Of a stretch of DNA of 64,000 nucleotides, positions 13,461-26,572 are shown in pieces (within the stretch, counting starts at the first letter, position 1; every line of letters begins with the position of its first letter). The DNA comes from Congeria kusceri. Taxonomy: Eukaryota > Mollusca > Bivalvia > Myida > Dreissenidae. The stretch spans positions 83,198,951 through 83,262,950 of the forward strand of contig CM051027.1 of assembly GCA_027627225.1 (NCBI GenBank), given 5' to 3'. The notes below the pieces were generated by a model. That model searched no databases. It was not told where the DNA came from and was given only the letters and a program-made list of their open reading frames with translations. Both the position numbers and the translations under genes were made by a program.

Positions 13461-14265
13461 TATAAAAATTATCGAGTATCATGTTAGAATAGCTTATTAA
13501 TTAAATTTTTTGTCAATAAAACGCAATGAATTTTCTTATGTCTCATTTCTTTAAAATCGTCATAAAGATAATTGCAGGTTAGTAATACTGAAAACACTCT
13601 GCATGAGTAACAATTACTCATTTTATAACAGCGATGTAATTGAATTGTCCTCTTGGAAACACGATACATTTATGATGCGATATTGGCAGGAGAAAATCGA
13701 CCGATGATTAATCAAGGTCATCGTCAATGTCACTATTGCTATCAGTGGTAATTGTTCTCTCGGTTAATCGGACACCGCAAAAAATGCGATAAACTTGATC
13801 CGTCGGTAATTAAGTTAATTGACGGAAAATGATTCAGAAATCGCTGTCATACCATTTAATTTAAGTTGAGTCATGAAGAGATTTTGGCGGGAAATTAGCT
13901 TCCGGCGATTCAAATTAATAGTACACTAGCACAAAATTCAATTCAGGCCTGCAAGGTTACACAGTCTCAATAACAAGTTTCTAAATTTGAACAACGTATT
14001 AAGTAAAGCCAGATGTACATTATTTCAATTTAGCCAACACAAACATGGTAATTATCATTTCATGTTTCATGTGTTGGCTTAAATAACTTAATTTCACAGA
14101 TGTTCCTAATTTTGAAAATAATAAATAGAGAATCACAGTTAATTAACAGAGGAAAGGTAGTGAACAATGACGGGTTACAGTAGATATCACAAGGCAATTA
14201 TACTTAACAATAAACTATACACAAACACACTCATAAAATGAAAATGAATGATGAAATCAACTCAC

Positions 14266-14803
14266 CACGCGGGTATATCGGTGACGCCGTTGTCGGCACG
14301 ACCGGAAGTGGCGGTTTCGGCGCCTCCACGGGTCGGGCTTCCAGATTTGCGCGCATCGTCCATTCCAGTTTGTCCACTATTCGCGAGAGATTGTTCACAA
14401 TAGATTCCAGGGTTTCAAAGTTTGTGTTTAGCGTTTCTATGGTTACCTCCTGTGATTGGATGCGGTGTTGCAGCCGCTTTAATGTTATGCTCTCTTTCTG
14501 TAAAGTGTTCCTTGTTTCATTCATATTTTCTGTCAGTATATTGAACTGAATTGCACTTTGGGAAGCGTTTTTATCCCAGTCATTGTTACCACCAGAGTTC
14601 AAGAAATAGTTTTCAAACCTATTTTCAAACGCGTCTAACCGTTTATTTAAGTCCCGGTTGATTTGTGCGAAGTACTTTTTGCACCTACACCGTCGTCGTC
14701 GGGATGACGCTTTATCGTCGTCGTCGCCGGCGTCTGCCGACTGGATCCAACCGGATATCACAACACACAGCAGCACCGCCTTGAGGAACAGTTTGAGATT
14801 CAT
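14266..14803 (-). CDS. Secreted coiled-coil protein, first coding exon (partial)
   Basis: The exon encodes about 179 residues from ATG 14803 to a donor at 14265 (CGTG then GTGAGT on the minus strand, phase 1). The upstream in-frame ATG at 14836 is less likely, because starting at 14803 places a clean signal peptide (MNLKLFLKAVLLCVV, hydrophobic to about residue 20) at the N-terminus with probable cleavage after ADA at residue 25. Then come DDDDK (27-31), a basic cluster with two Cys (RRRRCRCKK, 35-43), a Leu/Ile heptad-like coiled coil at about 84-155, and a Pro-rich linker (162-175). NxS/T sites lie near residues 79, 95 and 138. The plan of signal, coiled-coil oligomerisation stalk and Pro-rich hinge is common in secreted lectin-like or C1q/fibrinogen-type molluscan proteins, but the C-terminal domain that would decide this is not identified in the window. 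No homologue is recognised. Confidence 0.75.
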
Positions 14804-14836
14804 TTTAAAATATTTTGTGTTTCTTGTTTGTATCAC

Positions 14837-16405
14837 AGAAAAATATCACCTTGCGATAGTAATCAAAATACTAATTTATGTTTCCTTAGGTTGCCTTTTC
14901 ACATATTTTATTAATAAATATTCCGCTCAATGTAGGACCTGAAACGGAAAAGAAATGGCATGTTCTTGGTATCTTATTTCTCAGAGTAATGCAGTCTGTA
15001 CGAGAGTTCATTTGTTTAAAAACTTTTTAATGTTTTCACATTATATGCACTATTTTAATCCGGTTTAGAAATAAATGTCTTCACACTATCTCAGCATAAC
15101 TTTTAACAACTATAATGATAATAAAAAGTGTGACAATTTTATTAGTAGATATTGAAATGATATAAAGTTTATCGTTGAAAGCACACGCCTGCGTATTTGT
15201 CATTGTAAATATATAATAAAAATACCAAGAGGCGTTTATCGTTCGAGTTATGGGGTACAGTTGTTAATTGCACTGGAATCAACATAATTACTTCCAACCT
15301 CTAATTGCCGACGAATTCGCTAGGAAGTATCGAAAGCTCGTTCCATTAATAAAACTGAGCTTAATTTAACATATGTCGGTATTTTTACAGCTATAGTAAG
15401 AGCGCTTAACGCTTCTTTAGTAAACTTCTTACCACAAAATATTGCCCCAAGTTTCTTCTAATTATATTCCAATACATCCGATAGCAATTATATGTAATTT
15501 ACACGCGTCTTTTCTCAAGTCTTATTCCATGAACACTAAACGTATTACTTTGCACTTTGTATGTTAAGTACTCAAAGCTGTATGAATCTTGGAAATCCAA
15601 AATGTCCGGCTCGCTCACGTATCGAAACTTATATAGTTATACCATGTTAGAAACAATAAGTTAAATGCTTCTCTCGTGACTCACCGGGAAACAATGAAGA
15701 TGACAATTTTGACGGCGTGAATCAATGGCCAGATTACTGCATGCGCATGAACACCGATTTCACGGTAGACAACCGGAAACGATCTTATAGCCACTTCACC
15801 ACGCCTAATGAATTAATTAAAGGCGGGCTTTAAATTTTAACTGTGAGATATGGGTGTGATTTTAGAAACATTCCAAGAGGTAACGTTTTACCTTTAGTAA
15901 CGCCATATCCCTCAATTTTAGGAATAACCATTGCAGTTTCGAAATCGTTCAGTGCTTAAATTATTAGGATCGTGATCACGGTCTGTTTATGTTTCTCTAC
16001 TTTTTCTCCGAAAAGGTAGGCAACGGACAATAAATACCGTGGATCAAGTGGATGTATACTTGAGCATGGCAGGTCGTGGGAGAGATAACATTAGGCAGGA
16101 AAAATACAAAATAACCATCAGTCGAATAAGAATTATTTTGACAGTACGATGTTAGACTACATCCAATGATTTAAGCAATGCTGGTGTTTAATGCCCTCTT
16201 AATGAAACGTGTTTTTTTTGCGATTGGTGACCTTTAACAGTATTTATTAACTTAGTAGAAAATTCTTAACTTTGTCACGAAGATTAATACTTTATAAAAA
16301 TTCCGCAGGTTTGTTTTGCTTGAACTTTTTGTTTTATATTCAAAAATGCTTTTGAATTTCTGTTAAAAGATAAATTCTTTGTAAATTTTTAAAAACGATT
16401 TTTTT
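14837..16405. other. Upstream region of the secreted coiled-coil gene, no other gene seen
   Basis: AT-rich sequence with no recognised exon. A promoter for the minus-strand gene at 14803 is expected here, but no element stands out enough to place it. Confidence 0.4.
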
Positions 16406-16409
16406 TTTC

Positions 16410-16845
16410 ATATAATATAATATAATATAATATAATATAATATAATATAATATAATATAATATAATATAATATAATATAATATAATATAATATAATATAA
16501 CATAACATAACATAACATAACATAACATAACATAACATAACATAACATAACATAATATAATATAATATAATATAATATAATATAATATAATATAATATAA
16601 TATAATATTACATTACATTACATTACATTACATTATATTACAATATTATATTATATTATATTATATAATATTATATTATATTATATTATATTATATTATA
16701 TTATATTATATTATATTATATTATATTATATTATATTATATTATATTATATTATATTATATTATATTATATTATATTATATTATATTATATTATATTATA
16801 TTATAATTATTATATCACATCACATCTCATCACATTACATTACAT
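16410..16845. repeat. Pentanucleotide microsatellite with inverted halves
   Basis: Runs of (TATAA)n at 16411-16500, (CATAA)n at about 16501-16553 and (TATAA)n to about 16605 are followed by (CATTA)n near 16616-16635 and a long (TTATA)n to about 16804, then a CATCA/CATTA-type tail. The second half is the reverse complement of the first half's unit, so the two arms can pair with each other. The minus-strand open frame across it (16340-16543) is simple-sequence artefact. Confidence 0.95.
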
Positions 16846-16849
16846 ATCT

Positions 16850-18940
16850 GTATTGATTTTTCCTTTCATTGATTACAAAATCTAAACAGAAGTTTACATA
16901 CTTACATACCTCATTGGTGGTTATGTTCCGTTTAAAAAGAAATATATTCAGAAAAATGCAAAATTGGGGGTTGGGCTTATATGGACTTAAATCACCTTAT
17001 TTTGATCAACAGACAACAAATGATTTCCCCACATTCTCCAAGTCATTGGAAGTCACATGAACTGATCGAATGTCTACCCGCTTCACAATAAGGAATGTGT
17101 TCCTTTATAATAATATTACCAATTTGTGCTTGTGTCGTTTTATTTTACACATAAACAATTTCATTCGAGTACTGTGGTCAGACAACAATTGCTTTTATCC
17201 CATCTCTTTCTAATTCCTTTTCAAATTAGACTTTATTTAACCAGTTTTAAAACAAAAAGTCTCTAGTGATACAAAAAAAGTCGTAACCACTATGAAACTT
17301 GTACGTCGCCAGGGTGTAACACGAACCCCATAATCATGTATATTATAAACGGGTTGAGATGTATTTCATAAGTTGATTTTACATTTTAAAGTTTTGAATA
17401 ACTACTAACAAATAGCAGTTACTAAAAATGTGTTTGTGTGATATAACTGTGTTAACCAGATCCTCCGAAAGTTTGGAATCTCTCAAATCGCCCCATCAAT
17501 ACAGCGTCAGAGGCTGATATTAGATTTGATATCGGGTGGTGTTATCAACGCCATATCTACCGATATCTTAATATCCCGAAGAAATGAAATGCGCGGTGTA
17601 TCTTCCCCAAAAACCAAGTTAGCCCGGCAACTTTCTTGTCTAGACTCCACACCTTCACATAGACTTCAATCATATTGATAAGATCATTAATCCGTGTAAT
17701 CAGGTGGATTTCAGAAGATGTCTTACTGCTCATTATTCGCACGTGTACATACGTTTCATTGTTTATGTGAGCAGCTAATTGCACTGTACAACCCTGGAGA
17801 TTCCGGACGTGTTTTCCTCTACTCTCATACAACTGTTTTATTCATACAAGTCCCCGAACAGTCACGAATATTCGCGACTAATTACATGTATCTTCGTAGC
17901 AATTAGATTTTTATTGCTATACGTATACTATTAAAGTAAACGTCATAAATGTATTAGTTACTTCAACGGGGACTTTACGATTGTGCACGTGCCATAAAGG
18001 ATAGCAGTGGAAAACTACGAAAGTAGAGAGGGTTCCACGTACTTTATTTGCACTTGATATTTTCCTTTACTATTTTTCCCGAGTTCTATTACCTCTATAC
18101 TATTCGCGCAATGGCCACGGCAATCGATTTCTCGAGTTAACGGTGTTTTGCCCACCAGGGGGAGACGCGCCTAATGTGTTCCTTGGACGGCTCGCTTATG
18201 CTTTACTCCAGTATAAACTATAAACACCCATGGGGGTACTGGGCTGGCGACGTAATAGAGAAGTGTAATTATCACAGTCTTACGAGCTCATTTTGCGTTT
18301 TCTTGTTCTGGTCTTGAGTCTAAGCGTTTTGAGTCTTACGTTTTGGGTCTTAGGCATTTTACTGAGAACGCAGTTGGATTCCCAATGTCTAACTATGCAG
18401 ACGGAATTCGGAAACGCTTTGCTTTCTAAATTAATAAACGTCGACATAATCTCATTTCACATTCCAGTCATATGCTGCAGTAATCATTCATATTATTTTT
18501 AAGCAGTCAAAAAAACAAAAGAAAGTTATCTAGACCCGAAGTTGGCTTGCTCCGGTTAATGGTTTAATAATTCGGCAATATACTAACGATAATAACCGAG
18601 GTATATATAATTTGACTAATTGACTTGTCAGTTAATGTACGATAAGATCCCACAGATGCATCGTATTTGGTCCCCGCGGGACACAGTTGCCTGTGCACGC
18701 AGTTTATTTCTGGCAGGTCGTATATATATATATATATATATAATTTCGCGCATGATTTATGGCGGTACGGCTTATCAGTCTGGAACAACGTATCCCGCGG
18801 AGACGGATGCTTATTAAGCATCTCATCGGTGGCGACTTTTTTTGTATACAGTGTCGATAGCTGATTATAAACAAGAATGTTCATCGTTCATCGGTAACCT
18901 TCGCACGGAATGTTTTTTTTCCGTATGGTCGACAAACATA
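16850..18940. other. Stretch without a recognised gene
   Basis: Short open frames only, none with domain content. A (TA)n run of about 20 bp lies near 18721-18742. Nothing else supportable was seen. Confidence 0.5.
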
Positions 18941-19204
18941 AAGTTACGGTGTCCTGTTATGCCATCGTAGTTTCTAATGAAGGGGGGCGCCGAAGCGCCG
19001 ACACGATACGCCGACGCGCCAACACGATACGCCGAAGCGCCGATACGATGCGCCGAAGCGTCGACACGATACGCCGAAGCGATATAAACGTCACAATCTC
19101 GTGTGTTTTTTTCATATTTGGCTATAAAATTATGCAGTACCGTTTGAGTCAAAAGTAAGTGTAAACACAACAGCTATAAATTACGGTGACACAGAGTTGA
19201 CATG

Positions 19205-19300
19205 CATTACTTTTTTCTCGTTCCCACGAGATATTAACTCGAGGGAACGAGATACTAACTCGTGGGACTGAGATGCTAGCTCATGGGAACGACTCACCTA
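19205..19300. repeat. Short repeats of a GGGAACGAGATA-type motif
   Basis: TTCTCGTTCCCACGAGATA is followed by GGGAACGAGATACTAACTCG and diverged copies with GTGGGACTGAGATGC and ATGGGAACGAC. About four motifs alternate in orientation. They lie in the spacer of the foldback element at 18943-20189. Confidence 0.5.
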
Positions 19301-19309
19301 CACGTATAA

Positions 19310-19650
19310 ATTTATACCCGGACTAAAATTGTACCTGTAGGTATATTTTCTGACCCAAACCAAAATTAAGCAGACAGTCTTAATGCAACATTGTTATTTT
19401 TTATCTAAAATACTTAAATGTTAATATTAAATACGTTTATCAATAAGTAAAATAAACAAGTAAACAATTGTGTTTTCATAACATTGTTTAATGCACCTGT
19501 ATATATATGTAGGAATAGTAATGTGCCAACAGTTATATATCTGTACCTGTAGGTATAAATTGTACCTGTAGGTATTATGTTAAATGTGCCTACATGTATA
19601 AATTTAGACCTATAGGTACAATATTTCACCTGTGGGCATAAATTTTACAG
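19310..19650. repeat. Cluster of TACCTGTAGGTA palindromes
   Basis: The near-perfect palindrome TACCTGTAGGTA and variants (CACCTGTATATA, GCCTACATGTA, ACCTATAGGTA, CACCTGTGGGC) recur with TATAAAT or TATAAATT between them, at roughly 25-35 bp spacing. The cluster occupies the spacer of the surrounding foldback element. No gene is seen. Confidence 0.6.
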
Positions 19651-22600
19651 CTGAATGTATATTTATTTATAGCAACTGTACTCGTACATAATAATTATTT
19701 TCACTTTTGACTAATACGGTACGCCATATAAAATTGGGCGAAGATACGACGAGACGACGTTTTTATCGCTTCGGCGCATCGTGTCGGCGCTTCGGCGTAT
19801 CGTGTCAGCGCTTCGGCGTATCGTCTCGGCGCTTCGGCGTATCTTGCCGGCGCGTCGGCGTATCGTCTCGGCGCGTCGGCGTATCGTCTCTGGAAACGCC
19901 GAGACGATACGCCGACGCGCCGAGACGATACGCCAACCCGCCGACACGATGCGCCGAAGCGATATGAACGTCGTATCTTCGTATCTTCACAAAATTTTAT
20001 AGCCACGAAAAAAACACGAGATTACGACGTTTATATCGCTTCGGCGTATCGTGTCGGCGCTTCGGCGCATCGTCTCGGCGCTTCGGCCTATCGTGTCGGC
20101 GCGTCGGCGTATCGTGTCGGCGCTTCGACGACTTTTCATCAACACAGGTCGAAGTCGCGAAACTACGATGGCAGTAACAGGACACCGTATAAAGTAAATC
20201 TAAAGAACGGCTCTTTTATAAATTACAAATGGGACAAATCAATAACAGTAAATTAATAATTATTTGTTATAACATATGAAACGCAATTCATTCAACTGTC
20301 TTTAACTCGTTCAGAATAACTAAACTATTTTCAACCAAATTGTGTGTGCATAAATCACTCTTTGCTGTACAAATAAGGTAATAAATAACTTAATTAATCA
20401 CTGCTTTTACTAGCTTTAAATTGAAAATTAATATGTCATAATAAATAGTCAATTGTACCAGTTAAATGTGCATTAACAAAATACCTTTGTTATTAACTGT
20501 TGATAAAACCGTCAGATTTGTCATGATTGCATAGCATAATTTTTTGAAAACATTGATTGCGAAATGAACGTACCCGTAAATCACAAACTAATTACCACAA
20601 ATTACTAATAACTAATCTCTGAAGAATATTAATAATAAACTTAAGTGACTTTCGGTAACTATGATGATAATGCTTGCATGAGTTACGTTTTAATAATAAT
20701 GTACAAATTTAATGAAACTTTAACATTGGTATATGGTATGTATCGTAAACAAATTGCTTTAGTCGTATAGAGTCTGTATTGTATCTAAATTGTATATAAA
20801 TCAAAACGCTGATAGCGTAGAAAGACTGTTGGCGACAAAAGAAACTAAAAACATGTGAATTCTGAGTGCATTTTTGCTAAAAAGGAAACATTAGTTTGAA
20901 TGAAGTTTAATTTCCGATTCTTAAAAGTTGATCATATGGCTTCTTATTCAATATTATACGACATCATAATAAAAATTATTTTGTAAGTAACGAACAAATA
21001 TTTTTCAAGCTAATTATCTAATGCAAACGGAATTATATACATGCCAAACAAATCAGTCTGCAATGAGCCAAGCAGAATGACCGATGTTCAAAGCGTGGTA
21101 GTTAGGAGCATCCATTGTTAGTGATTCTTAGCCTACTGAGTCAAAAGTAGGTCATACGATTTGTGCTCTCGATTTTCCATTCTGCAGTTTAAAATTAATA
21201 TAACTGCATTAATCTATTGTCAAAATATTCAGAATAAGAATCGATAGTAAGAAACAACACGTTAGCAACGAGTCAAAAATAACCGGTGTAGTGCATTAAT
21301 TAAGTGGTCTTATTCCAGGACACCCAGGTGAATATTTTGGTTACATACAAGGAAACAGCAAAAATATGGGTGTCAATAGTTTGACGTATAAATTTTTGTA
21401 TAAACTGACTTTTATAGAAACTGTAATTGCAATAAATCACATAATATGCCCATTTTGATACACATGACATAAATTATCTTATAAGGTAAGAAAACAGGCA
21501 TGAATTTGTGCTGTTTTGAAGAAGGAACCTTTCAGGTTTCGATTTACTGACTCTTAGCCTGCAAAGAAAAGAAGTAGTTTTCAACGATACCTGTTTTGGA
21601 AATTCCCCTCTCGAAAGACCGTTGGCTTCCGCCAACAGTCTAATATATCATAGTCAAAACAAAATAAAATAAAATATATTACTTTAGCAAATAATACCAA
21701 TTGTCAAAATAGTCGAAATATTTTTCTTTTAAATTATTTGGTTTATTAATCATACTTTCAAACAAAAATCTTTAGCTTTTATATCAGAGCATTAATACAG
21801 CCTACCATCCATCACACGTTTATGAACAATAAATCCATTTGCAAGCAACATCAAATCACTTATATCCAAATAACTCTGAAAACTGAGATTTCTGTTATGT
21901 TTAGCGATAATTTCTGTCAGAGTTGATGACGAAGTAATGTCCGAACTGACAACCGTCGAAATTCAGTGTCTGTTTCAATATGAGCAGACGATCTAGCTTA
22001 TCGCGCGTTGGTTCCAGAGGATTATTCGCGTCTCAACGATTCTCAGCTGGGCCTGCGAATCGAGTCGAGAACTAGATGTGGAGGCCTGCTCGATTAGCCA
22101 GAGAGCCAGATAGCGTTCGACACCTGTCTTTGCTGGAACCACTGGTTCAATAGGCGTCTTCTCTCGCGCGGGAGTACAGAGAATACTGTATTTCTGTTAC
22201 CATTATTTGCGGTACTATAATTATGTTGTTGTTTTTAATGTGTGAGTGTTTTTTTTTGCCGGGGGCGAGGCAAATGTGGAAGAGCAAATATAATTATTGC
22301 TTCTGTAATATTATCAATACATAAACATTGTTGTAAAGTACTTATATGTCAAGTGATCTTTATGTCAGATTTTGATTTATTAAATCCATTGTAAACTAAC
22401 ATGTTCAGTGAAAATCATGCAAGTAATAAGAATTGTTTTATATATGTATTTCTTGACTGAATTTATTTTATTTTATTAGTCTGGTCGGCTGGGACACCTA
22501 TGAAAGGCTTTCGCAAATGCCCTGATAATTCTTATCTACTTGTTTCTTAAGTTAGATAACCCAACACAAGAACAATAGTACTTTGTGCAAGTAAAGAAAA

Positions 22601-25275
22601 CTACTGTTAGTACAATGTAAGATATTCAATAAAATACCGTTTCGTCTTTTTTATTATTTCTTGATTCCGTAACGTTCTTTTCCAAAAATAAAAACTTCCC
22701 AGAACAATCTACTTAATAGTTGTTGTTCGCCTCTCGACCGAATGCGCTTTATTGGCCACTTCGTTGACCTAAGTCCCGCAGTGCAAACCTCTCGACGGAG
22801 CGCGTATTATTGTTATCAGAATACTTATAGCACGGAGGTTCAGGACGTCAGAGAAGATAATATCGGGCTTTAGCAGCAATTACTGTATCCCCATGTCTTG
22901 TTTTATATGTCTTATTTACTGGCCACCAATAAAATGGTCGTAAAACATGTTTTTCTTCTCTATTACATTAATGATTTCGGGACGTATTCGGGATACCGTA
23001 AGCGTTTGGAGCTAACTAGAATAATTGTGTATAATCTTAGTTGTTAATTTTGGCGAATATAAATCCTATAAAGATCCAGGTCTAAGCTAATGGGTGTGGG
23101 TGGCCAAACACTGCAAGATTTCCACCATGATAGCAGAGGTTAATTGAAACTGAAGGTAGCTGGCCTAGTAAACCGAACTGTATCTCATAATAAATGAAGC
23201 AGGTAAACTGTACGTTTCATTTAAACATTTGTAAAAAAAAATGAAGAAAATGCAACGCTGAACGGTAGCGAATGCTGTCATCATTCAAAAACAAACATTC
23301 AAAGATTAGGGGTATGTGTGAAGCCATCACGAAAACCGTCGGTTGACGTCATTTATTACTTGACGTCAGTTGCCTTAAACCATAATGAATGAGGTACTAA
23401 ACCAATATAGATCCTATCTCTGGTAGGTTTCAAATGGAGAGCTGATGAAATTAAGTCTGATAAGAATTTCAAAGGTTAAAATTCGCCCAAAGTCCGGTCA
23501 GTGTTAATCTGGACCGTGTTATACATTAGCGTACGTTTGAAAACATGTTCGTTCATAATCTGGCAGCCAATGTTGGCAACGAGCTTAACGCTTCTGATAA
23601 TTTTTGTATATATGAAGCCTCCTTTCCGTATTCTTACCAGAAGATATGCAGGACATTTGCTCAATGAAAGAAATAGTAATACGAAGGAACAAAAATAATA
23701 CAATTTGACCGATTTACCAATTTGTTGATTTTCATTCAAAATTTCGAAGTTAAATTAAATGTTATACTAGTATCACAGGCACGTTTAAAATGGACAAAAA
23801 CTGTATATACAAACCCCACTTCAGCTTGACCATTACCATTGAAAGGATATCCAAAGTGACGTTACTATAGACCATACCGCAAAGAAATGTTTTTGAACGA
23901 CGTATGCGTTTGATTGTTTCAATGTAATATATAGCAGCTTCCGATGATAACTTTCTGTAAAATACATTCAGCTGTTATGAAAAAATAACGTAATCGAGTA
24001 AACCATAATGCATTTTAAAAATGTCCGCAATACTATTTCCAAAAGAATAATAAAAGTATGTACTTTATGTGATTTATCATTTACTTCTGATCTTCTTTCC
24101 TATTCAGTCGTCTATTTTCAGATACCAATGAATAGCTCGAGGATTATTTTGAAAGATGTTTATATACTGCGGATGTGTTAATAAATATCTGCACCCGATA
24201 AGAGCACCTGGCAATTATGATATTATATTGTGAAATATTACAGACAATTCAAGAATTGCATGGAAATGTCAAAACATGCAATAAATGCCATCAATCATGT
24301 CAAAATCCATTATGAAAATAATAAACATAGCAAACTATACTTACAGATGCAAGTTCAATAAATTCCTTATCCAACATTCATGTCTTGGTATTGTTCACTC
24401 GTATCAACTGCTCGGTTTTGTATGAAGTTTATAAGACAATGTTATAATTATCATTGTCTGTGTTGTTTTAATAAATAAACGCGCAAATAAATCTAATTAT
24501 CATTGCATAAATAGAAATATTAAGCACATTATTTGGAGTTGCAAACGCCATTTACAGTCGTCAGAAATAACCATAACCTCATCCGAAAACAATCTAAAGT
24601 TGTGTTATTGCCCATTTCCATTGACAGAGTATCCAACGATAATACAATGCTGTGACATCAGAAATCCCCGTAATTATCGTTCGTACAATGGCAGATACTT
24701 TATTTGGAGAGCGTTTACGACATTTCTAGCATATTTAGGTGTTTGTCATTTATAAATACGAGCTGGGAAATTGGGCCGTTCCAATTTACCATAGCTGCCA
24801 TAACAGACGCACGGAGAAAACTATTCATGTTGCAAACAGTATAAAATAATGAAAGGGTAATTCAAAATGCGAAGTTACTTTTTGTTTGTATTTTAACCTT
24901 GAATTTATTACATAAAACATAACAATTGCGCTGGTGATGCATATTAAAACATAAAAAGTAAACTATACAAATGCACCGATCAATTAATCCATATCACGAA
25001 ATTGACGCTTTTATTCTTTTTCATGAAATATTGTTGCATGCAGTGGATAGCAAGTTTCTATTTCGATCAAGACGTTCGAGATACCTCGATCCGTCGCCTT
25101 TTTCTGCTTTTAGTTATTTTAAACATTTTATATGTTACCTTTGGACACTTCCAATGAATATCTTGAGACAGTTGGAACTATCACAACCTTAGTAACTTCA
25201 GCAGATCATTTATTGTAAACTAAAATTGTTAGTGTTGTTATTATTTTGTTATGCATAAACACGTGCACCAGTCCC

Positions 25276-25347
25276 TTTCATTGCAATAGGGGTCTATCTA
25301 CGAGCTTTCACTTTCATTGCAATAGGGGTCTATCTACGAGCTTTCAC
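25276..25347. repeat. 36-bp perfect tandem duplication
   Basis: A 36-bp unit beginning TTTCATTGCAATAGGGG and ending GAGCTTTCAC occurs twice in a row without visible change, so the duplication is recent. Confidence 0.9.
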
Positions 25348-26369
25348 TTTCCCTATTCATTTTGACACAATGGTTTAATTTACTTTCTTAACATTATCTG
25401 AGTTATTCAATCTTCTGAGTTCTGGCAGTAATTTTGAAAGATTGGTTAATTGCCAACCAACTCTTATGTGCAATGAAATTGACATGGATAAATCCACAAA
25501 ACGTACCGTCTTCAACCGCTTGACTACTGCTACTTTTACGCGTGTCGACAGTCTATATGTACATAAATAAAGATCAGCTTGAGTTATATTTATATGAATA
25601 TCGTGTATTAGTAATAGACGAGATGGGCAATGGAAATAAAACACACTGAATATATTCTGAAATGTCGCTGTGTTTTTCTAGCCCATGCCCTCAAAATTCA
25701 GAATACACGTACATAGATAGTGTAAAGATTCTATATCCCCACGGTGCTCAGCCTTTCTAATGTTATATGGTTCACATTAAATAACAATATTTAATAAAAA
25801 CTAAGCTTTTTAAACGTTAATAACATAAGCACATGTATAACATATTTAGCACGTACAGTTAATGCTAATTAATGCTCGCTATGCACGCAACCACTATCGG
25901 TTGTATACCTGACATACCGGAGCAAATACGGTACGTTACGATTGACATAATTGTTTGTCGAGTCCTAAACATATGAATGGAATTTCAGATAGTATCCGAT
26001 AAGCATTCCGCTGCAATAAAAACTAATCGCTGTCTATTGTGATCGTTGAACTTGGGGTCAAAAGAAAAATGTCGCAAGTATGTGAACAGCAATTCTGCTT
26101 ATGCCATTTATACGCTGCGCTATCGCAGCCATTTCTTGGTCCTACTTTTTGTCGCCAGTAATAAGCTGGCTCTTGATTGTTGGTCCACTGTTCCATATCT
26201 GCAAAGAAATGCAACTGAAACGTTTATATGGGTGCACTTTGACATCCAAACGGCATTAAATGCCGTTGTTTTAGTTGTATGACTCTATGATTGCACAATT
26301 AAAATGCGTTCGATTGTTCATTACGTTACACGCATTTATGGACTCCTTAATCTCTACATTAATGTTTTC

Positions 26370-26572
26370 GTTAATTGAAATATTAGAACTGCAATTAAAA
26401 GACAAAATGCATTACGTAATAAAGACGAACGAACTCCAACAACTTGAAATTATGTTCATGCATTCCTTTTGTTAATTGAAATATTAGAACTGCAATTGAG
26501 ATAAAAAGAACGCATTACGTAATAGAGACAAACAAACTTAAACAACTTGAAATTATGTTCATGCATTCCTTA
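26370..26572. repeat. 101-bp tandem duplication
   Basis: Two adjacent copies begin GTTAATTGAAATATTAG and end TTCATGCATTCCTT, with a handful of substitutions and a small indel between them. The plus-strand frame at 26275-26475 runs through the first copy and has no recognisable product. Confidence 0.85.

Larger units (their letters stand above)
10810..14230. other. Stretch without a recognised gene
   Basis: No supported exon is seen, although 3' exons of the minus-strand secreted protein at 14266 may lie here. Near 12645-12750 the sequence ends in an AATAAA-type word followed by TTTTTGACTTTGACTT, which resembles the 3' tail of a LINE. A second copy of the repeat at 759-900 lies at 13277-13460. 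Confidence 0.4.
18943..20189. mobile_element. Foldback-type element with GC-rich sub-repeats
   Basis: The left end carries TACGGTGTCCTGTTA followed by GCCATCGTAGTTTC. The right end (about 20155-20189) carries the same words in reverse complement, with a 1-2 bp difference between them. Inside are many copies of a ~21-bp unit with core CGAAGCG-CC-GACACGATA, found at 18985-19084, 19755-19965 and 20035-20130. It appears in both orientations and forms a large palindrome centred near 19895. A second inverted pair (GTACCGTTTGAGTCAAAAGT near 19137 and its diverged complement near 19700) bounds the middle. No transposase frame is present. All open frames in it, rich in RRYADAP- or SARRRIV-like repeats, come from the unit in different frames. 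Confidence 0.75.

Noticed and set aside
19701..20185. Arg-rich and RRYADAP-type repeat proteins in several frames
   Set aside because: Every frame of the GC-rich foldback unit is open, so the frames reflect the repeat and not a gene.
20826..21642. MITE bounded by AGACTGTTGGC and its complement
   Set aside because: Only 11 bp match, with no further inverted similarity and no target duplication. Chance is not excluded.
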